DNA of 51,638 nucleotides, taken from Chromera velia. Taxonomy: Eukaryota > Sar > Chromeraceae. The position numbers and the translations under genes are program-made. The DNA lies in contig JAHBMJ010005904.1 in the NCBI GenBank assembly GCA_018398765.1, positions 10,001 to 61,638 on the forward strand, in the 5' to 3' direction. Positions 46,003 to 51,638 of this stretch are shown piece after piece. Every line of letters starts with the position of its first letter. Position 1 is the stretch's first letter. The notes below the pieces were generated by a model, which saw nothing but the letters and a program-made list of their open reading frames with translations, did not search any database and had not been told where the DNA came from.

Positions 46003-47576
46003 CTCTGGCCAAAGCTTAGCTAGATTTGATTGCATGCCAATTCACGTATGCATGTGTGAACGCATGTTCTGGCGGCGGAATCTGGCCACTAACAGACTTC
46101 ATTATGAATGACATCTAAATAAAGAACTCACTATCAGTCACTGAGCTCAACAGTGCCTCAACACTGTTCAAAGAAGATGCTTAGCCGAACATGCTAGCTA
46201 GTTATGATGTGATATATTCATTATTATTAATTATTTATAAAGTTAGTGCCACACTGGTAGTGTTTAATTGCTATAATTAATGCTACTGCATATTTTAATA
46301 GAGTGGGCTTAATATGTTGTGGGTCTTGGCTACATGGGGAAAAAGTAGGAGATTGTTAAAAAAAGTTTCTTGAAAGAATTTTTGATTTAATTTAAAATTT
46401 CGTAACTGATGATTTTTTAAATATCACAACATTTTGAGTGATTTAATTTGAGCAACTAACAGCTAAAAATAGCTTCCAACAACAGTCATACAACGGTTAA
46501 AAATAGCTAAAATCCAGGCTAAAATAACACTTCATTGCGCAAATTAATGTAACTTAAGAGACGATCACAAAAACTAATGTAATTAATACTTGTTTTAAGA
46601 AAAAAAAACATACATAGTTTTGGTTTTTTTCTTTTCTTAATATCTATTATTTTTTATAATCCTCCAGCAATGAAACACGCATGATGATTAGCATGATGAA
46701 ATTTAAAAAATGGTCACGATTATACTAACGACTAGTAATCGTCGGCTACTAGCTTTACAGATCTTCATAGTATTCACTAAACATTAAAAAACTTCATTCA
46801 CTGTAAAGCGTATAAGTCAACTAAAATTGTAAAGGTAGAACTGTAACGTTTTTATTATGAAAGCTAGCACTAGAGCTAGCTACCAATCTATAGTAAACAA
46901 TTTCAAAACTTATGAACTTCAGAATTTCAGTCTTCGAAGTTTAGAACCGTAGAACGATCCTTCAAATCTGTTCTGTCAAAACGGACACACGTTGGTACCC
47001 GGCAAAGCTTATGAAAGCTTTCCGTGGAACAGGACACACCTCTGACACATGGTAGGACACATGCACCTATCATACACCTCGAATCGGGCCACGAATTTCC
47101 ATCACTGACTGAAGTGCTTCAAGCTTTGAATTCAGAAAATGAGGGCGATCTCACGTCTTGTCCCCTCGCACGTTTACTTCCTTCACGAGATGAGAAAGGA
47201 AGGCAAAACCGAAGACTGTCAGGTCGGACACACGCACCGCAAGTAGTGATGTGGACAGACACGCTCTGGTAGTGCTGAAAAGGTTGCAACCTTAGGGACG
47301 GACGAACACTTCACGAACCTTTGAGGGCAAGGCCTTTGAGGTCACGCACACACTGTCGGAACGACACCAAAAACGACACGAACCTTTGGGATCAAGCTGA
47401 AAAAACACACTGACGAACCTTTGTGTTTGGGGCAAGGCTGAACACATTGGACACACGAGTCCAAAAAGGAGCACGAGTCATGTACCTAAACGGACACACA
47501 ATTGCTGAGGGGGGACACGCGCACCATCTCACCCTCTGCCGATGCCGACCCTCGTCAGAGAAGAGGGAGAAACTGC
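46003..47576. other. Intergenic region between convergent genes
   Basis: Very AT-rich from about 46180 to 46980 with no coding frames. The following 600 bases, downstream of the wall-protein gene's stop, are of normal composition and carry short repeated motifs. The 82-codon open frame at 47024-47272 contains the repeated GRTHAP element and has no other support. Confidence 0.6.
47050..47525. repeat. Interspersed short motifs downstream of the wall-protein gene
   Basis: A GGACAC[A/G][C/T]GCACC element occurs near 47052, 47224 and 47512. The plain GGACACA motif occurs several more times between 46980 and 47510. ACGAACCTTTG occurs near 47313, 47377 and 47413. Confidence 0.7.
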
Positions 47577-50214
47577 TTAGTGGAGGGAACGGGAGTTGGG
47601 GGTGGCGGGGATGTTGACGGACTTAGTGCAGCTGGAGCCGGTGTCAGAGAAGCCCTTGGGGCAGGAGGTGACGGTGGTGAAGGTGGTGCGGGTGCAGCCA
47701 CCGGAGGCGGTGGCGGAGCCGGAAGAGCCGTGGGGGCAGGAGTAGATGGGCGCAGCGGTCTCAGTGGAAATGCAGGCGGAGCCGTTGTCGGTGGTGCCGG
47801 CGGGGCAGGAGTAGGAGGTAGTGTACTCGGTTCTGTAGGTGGTGACAGCGGGGACAGTGTCGATCTTGGTCTCCATCTCGAAGCCCATCTCGCTCACCTT
47901 CATCATGGACTTGGAGGCAGAGGTGGAGATCTTTTCGGAGGAGGCGGTCTCAGAGACGGTTTGAGTGGTGTAAGTGGGGACAGAAGGGACGGTCTCGGTC
48001 ATGGGGACAGTGGAAGAGACGATCTTGGTGTCGCAAGCGAAGCCACCAGAGGAAGCGCCGAAGCCATGGCCGAAGCCGGAGCCGGAGTCGCAGGACTGAG
48101 TCTCGTAAGAGGTGGAGTAGGTCACGAGGTTGTTGGGGGAGACGGACTCAGCGGTGAAGTCGGTGGAGACGGAGTGAGAAGTCTCAGAAAGGGTGGTGGT
48201 GTCGAAGGTCTGGAAGGTCTCCTCGACGGTCTGAGTCTCAGAGATCTCCTCAGTGAAGTAGGTGGGGACAGCAGGGACGGTCTGCTCGTAGGTCTCGGTC
48301 TTGACTCTGTACTTGGTCTCAGTCAGGCAGCAGGCAGACATGCCGTTCGGGCCGGCGTGGGCGCAGGTGGCGAAGTCAGTGGAGCAAGACTCGTAGGAGA
48401 CCCTGTCGTTGGAGACGGTGACGGTCTCGGAGGTGGAGGCCACAGAGTAAGAGGCGATGGCGGGGACGGTCTCAGTGTAGGAAGAGGTCACGAGGGAGGC
48501 CTTGGACTCGGAGAGAGTGACCTCATCGTAGACAGTCACAACCTGCTCGGTGGTGGCGGTCTCAGTGACGGTGTGGGTCTCGTATCTGTAGAGCTTGGGC
48601 ACGGTCTCAGTGACGGTGGAGGTCTCGTAGTCGATGGAGGTGGTGGTGAAGGTCTGCATGGGGACCTCCTGGTAGGAGGGAGCAGAGCAGGTCATGGAGG
48701 CGCCCTCACCCATGGGGGTGGTGCCAGTAGGGCAGGCGTAGGAGGCGGCACCCTTGGAGGAGGAGGGGATGAGGGTGGCGGGGACGGACACGGTGGTGGC
48801 TTCCTTGCAGAGCATACCAGCGCCCTTGGCGGAGGTGGTGCCCATGCGGCCGGGGTTGTACTCCTCGGAACCAGCAGGGCAGGAGGTGTGAGTCTCGGAG
48901 GTGGTGATGGGGGAGCGGATGGTGACGGTCACGGCGCACTCACCAGAGGGGGTCTCGGTGGTGCCGGAGGGGCAGTAGTACACGGGGGTGGACTCCACTC
49001 TGGAGACGGTGACGGTGACGGGCTTCTTCTCGAAGCGGGCCTTCTTCATAGTGCGGGGCACAGAAGTGGTGGTTGGGGAGGCGGAGGGGAGGGTGACAGT
49101 GCAGATGAGGCCAGCACCAGAACCACCGGTCTGGGTGGAGCCAGCAGGGCAGGAGTAGGAGGGGACCAGGTGCTGCTTGGTGAGGGTGAGAGTCTGGGGG
49201 AAAGACTCCACCTTGGGGATCTGGGAGGACACGGGGACCTCGTAGGACTCAAGGGAGGAAGCCTTGAGAGTCACGGAGCAGGTGCCGTCAGCCTTGGCGT
49301 TGGTGCCCTGGGGGCAGGTCTCGCCGGTCTTGAGGGTGGAGGCGGGGAGGTTGTAGGTGGCGGGGCGGGAGGAGAGAGTGGGGACGCGCACGGTCTTGGG
49401 GGCAGAGCTCTGCTCGACAGACTGGAAGGAAAGGCGAGCGGTGCAGGAGCCCATGGAGTCGTGGGTGCCGGAGGGGCAGGCAGTGGAGGACACGGGGGTG
49501 TTCACGGGGAAGGAGAGGGTGGTGGGGATCTCCTCAGTGGAGTACTCAGTGGAGGATCCGGTCACAATGCAGGAACCGCCGGACATGGTGGAGCCGGAGG
49601 GGCAGGTGGGGGCACCGGGGACGGAGACCTGCTTGGTCACAGGGACGCTGAAGGGCTCCCTCTCGACGTGGGTGGAGGTCACGGGGACATCGCGAGACTT
49701 GACGGTAGGCACGCGGATCATCCTGGTGGAGGTGCACATGCCAGAGGCATTGGGGCCGGAGGTGCCGGCAGGGCAGGAGGTCTCGGGGACCTGGTGGGGG
49801 ATGCGCTCAGCGATCTTGGGCTGGGAGCGGGTGGTCACGCAGGAGGACCCGGAGGCGGAGTAGCCCTGCAGTAGTCGACAGACATCACAACAGGAATGAG
49901 AGAAAGTGTATGAAACAAGCGAAAGGCTGGACGAAAAGCTTCTCAGAGCAAAGGATGGGGAAGGACCGAACAAGCAAGCAAGAGGTGGTAGATATTGGGA
50001 CACACACGACGACTCAGAGAGTCAGACTGACAGCGGGGCAGGAGGAGACCGGGGGGATGGTGACAGTCTGGGGGACTCTCTCCACGGTCTGGGGGACAGA
50101 CTCGGAGGTGGTGCACATGTGCCCGGACAGGGTGTAGCCGGCGGGACAGGAGTACTCAATGACAGAGTGGGCAGCCGCAACTGCGAAGGCAGCGGGAACA
50201 GCGAGGAACTTCAT
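47577..50214 (-). CDS. Secreted oocyst-wall-like Cys-repeat protein
   Basis: Exon 1 is 50214-50032 and exon 2 is 49865-47577; the join is in phase and gives 823 residues ending TAA. The N-terminus MKFLAVPAAFAVAAAHS is a clear signal peptide, so the product is secreted. Thirteen CP-x-G units with a second Cys 8-13 residues on (for example SCPAGYTLSGHMC, SCPAGYSASGSSC, TCPSGSTMSGGSC, SCPKGFSDTGSSC) occur at both ends. They resemble the Cys-repeat units of coccidian oocyst wall proteins (COWP/OWP). The central 300 residues are Thr/Val/Ser/Glu-rich, with at least five [ED]TVP...Y units (TVPAIASY, TVPAVPTY, TVPSVPTY) and two variant Cys pairs. No transmembrane anchor follows. Third codon positions are almost all C or G, far more biased than in neighbouring genes, suggesting high expression. 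The intron splits a unit exactly at CPA/GY. A structural role in a cyst or cell wall is inferred from the repeats. Confidence 0.85.
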
Positions 50215-50560
50215 TGTGATGAGTGAAGAGAAGAAAGGCGTTGGTTGAAGCGAAGTAGGAAGCTGTTCTGTAGCTGCAGGAACTCGTCGAAGACAAGAGT
50301 CGCAATAAGAAGATGTAGTGACAGGCTGGGGCTTCGGCGTTCGGTGTCTTGATTTGAGCACAGGGAGCAAATGTGATCTTTCTCACCGAGTGACCCTCAA
50401 ATTGTAATGCATGCATGCGAAGGAGACGGGGCGTCTCGGCGTCTCCTTTGCATGCGCGCGATATGCGCGTGACAACAAAAATTAGCAGAGCCATAGACAA
50501 CAAAAATTGATCATGCATGCATGCGTCAACAAAAATCGGCCTCAAAAGCCCCGCGCGTGC
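50215..50560 (-). promoter_or_regulatory. Upstream region of the wall-protein gene with repeated elements
   Basis: Within 350 bases upstream of the ATG are a 16-base-arm palindrome (50413-50455), several GCATGC motifs (near 50410, 50450 and 50512-50523), and three copies of an ACAACAAAAAT-type element (near 50472, 50498 and 50527). GCATGC is a known binding core of some apicomplexan AP2 factors; its action here is inferred. Confidence 0.5.
50413..50455. repeat. Palindrome with 16-base arms and 11-base centre
   Basis: The arms GCATGCGAAGGAGACG (50413-50428) and CGTCTCCTTTGCATGC (50440-50455) pair at 15 of 16 positions. Confidence 0.9.
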
Positions 50561-51572
50561 GTCATCCAGTCGTGGGCTTCATTTGGCTTCTGATTGTAAG
50601 CCGTGTGTTCGAAATATTTCGAAATGGGATGCAGTTCGGCCATGTCAACACTCTGTCTGTCAAGTCCAATGGGGTGAATGTACTGTCTTCTGTCCATTCC
50701 ATGGCACAGATGCGAAGGGAATCTCTACGTCTGACTGCCGGCTTTCTCTCAAAGCTATAGCTGGGTTTTGAGCTTCAGACTGAGTGTTCCTCCTCTTTCA
50801 GCGTTCACGCAGCTAGGAAGTGAGTGGAAGGAAAGACTCGGGTAATGTCGGGCTGGGCACAAGTACGAAGAACTCTTAGGTTGGCTTGACACGAAATGAC
50901 GAGGTCGGTGATTCTGTCGTCCCGGTGTGACGGTCTCGTTACCTTTTGGCTTTTGTTCTGCCTTCCTGGTGTGACTCTCGTTCCCTCTTCGGCTTTTGAG
51001 CATGCATGATCGACGTTTATATGCCTTTCTGCTGTGCTCTTGGAGGTGTCTTCTCTTTCCTTCTCCTCTCTAAGTTCCCTCGGCTTCATGCGACTTCGAT
51101 CCTTTTGCATGGGTCGGAGAGAGGGCAAATAATCGGCTCACCCACTCGGCCATGGGTGAGATTGACTGGTTGTGCGATGATCGATGTCTCCTCTTCCTCC
51201 TGACGGATGTTCCAGGATCATCTTCTGCCGCTGGATGCAACGTGATGTGATAAGCTGTCTGGATGGATGGATGGATGGATCCCTCATTCCCTCCCTTTCT
51301 CCCTTCCTCCGACGCTCTGACGACTCGATTGCATGTCTTCCAGATGATGGTCCGTTTGATTCGGGGCGCCTTTTTTTGATTGATTGACTTGAGCATGCTT
51401 GATAGGCATTCATTCTTGTAGCTCGGTGCGTCGGCTGCATGAGGGGTTCACTGATTCATCTATGTATGAATTGCCAACGGCGACGTGCACACGATCAAAA
51501 ATTGGGTCTTCTGGTGGCTTGTATCGATGTCCTTTCACGCGTGATGGCTCCAGTTTCGTCGTGTGATACTGA

Positions 51573-51576
<4 letters not shown>
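50561..51576. other. Unassigned right-end region
   Basis: Open frames of up to about 100 codons occur on both strands, but none has a recognisable motif or a matching splice partner. An imperfect 44-base tandem repeat lies at 50912-50999 and a short GGAT run near 51265. A gene could start here and continue past the window. Confidence 0.5.
50912..50999. repeat. Imperfect 44-base tandem repeat
   Basis: Two units start at 50912 and 50956 with TTCTG; each contains GGTGTGAC, CTCGTT and ends GGCTTTTG. Confidence 0.7.

Positions 51577-51638
<62 letters not shown>
51577..51638. repeat. (GT)n microsatellite at the window edge
   Basis: An uninterrupted GT run reaches the last base. Confidence 0.95.

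Noticed and set aside
47502-49874. 790-codon Gly-rich open frame on the plus strand
   Set aside because: It is antisense to the wall-protein gene, and its openness follows from that gene's G/C-ending codons. The minus-strand frame has a signal peptide and ordered Cys repeats.

Overview
This window is nuclear eukaryotic DNA. Genes carry many short spliceosomal introns, there are long GT/CT/GA microsatellites, gene-bearing stretches are GC-rich and AT-rich islands lie between them. One gene encodes a secreted protein built from CP-x-G...C units like those of apicomplexan oocyst wall proteins. Another is an ER glucosidase II catalytic chain. TGCATGC-type motifs, known targets of apicomplexan AP2 regulators, recur in the non-coding DNA. 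Together these suggest an alveolate close to Apicomplexa, most likely a chromerid alga such as Chromera velia. The organism is an inference, not something the sequence states.

Layout: (1) 70-6110 (+), the C-terminal two thirds of a GH31 glucosidase II alpha subunit in 13 exons. (2) 6111-9637, an AT-rich island with a foldback element and a decayed reading frame. (3) 9638-13783 (-), an ankyrin-repeat protein whose single intron holds a compound microsatellite and a 322-base assembly gap. (4) 13784-17283, mostly non-coding, with a possible tiny minus-strand gene, a CTGT/CTGG tract and a dispersed repeat. (5) 17284-32559 (-), a giant 20-exon gene for a coiled-coil protein of about 3285 residues. 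(6) 32560-33288, a divergent promoter region. (7) 33289-41190 (+), an RCC1-type propeller fused to very long disordered and helical tails. (8) 41191-43019, an AT-rich stretch with two further copies of the dispersed repeat. (9) 43020-46002 (+), a 7-exon multi-pass membrane protein with a TLC-like core. (10) 46003-47576, AT-rich spacer, then short repeated motifs. (11) 47577-50214 (-), the secreted oocyst-wall-like protein with strong G/C-ending codon bias. (12) 50215-51638, its structured upstream region and unassigned DNA ending in a GT tract.

Exon models were built by hand from splice signals and reading-frame continuity. The giant coiled-coil gene closes to an exact multiple of three over 20 exons, and the glucosidase over 13 exons aligns along its length with the animal enzyme as I remember it. 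There is no operon logic; the genes look functionally independent (ER glycoprotein quality control, cytoskeleton-like scaffold, propeller scaffold, membrane lipid-type protein, extracellular wall). The most unusual window-wide signal is at the 5' splice sites: in 27 of the 43 introns I could place without ambiguity, intron position +3 is C (GTCAGT, GTCGGT, GTCCGT, GTCTGT), where most eukaryotes use A or G.
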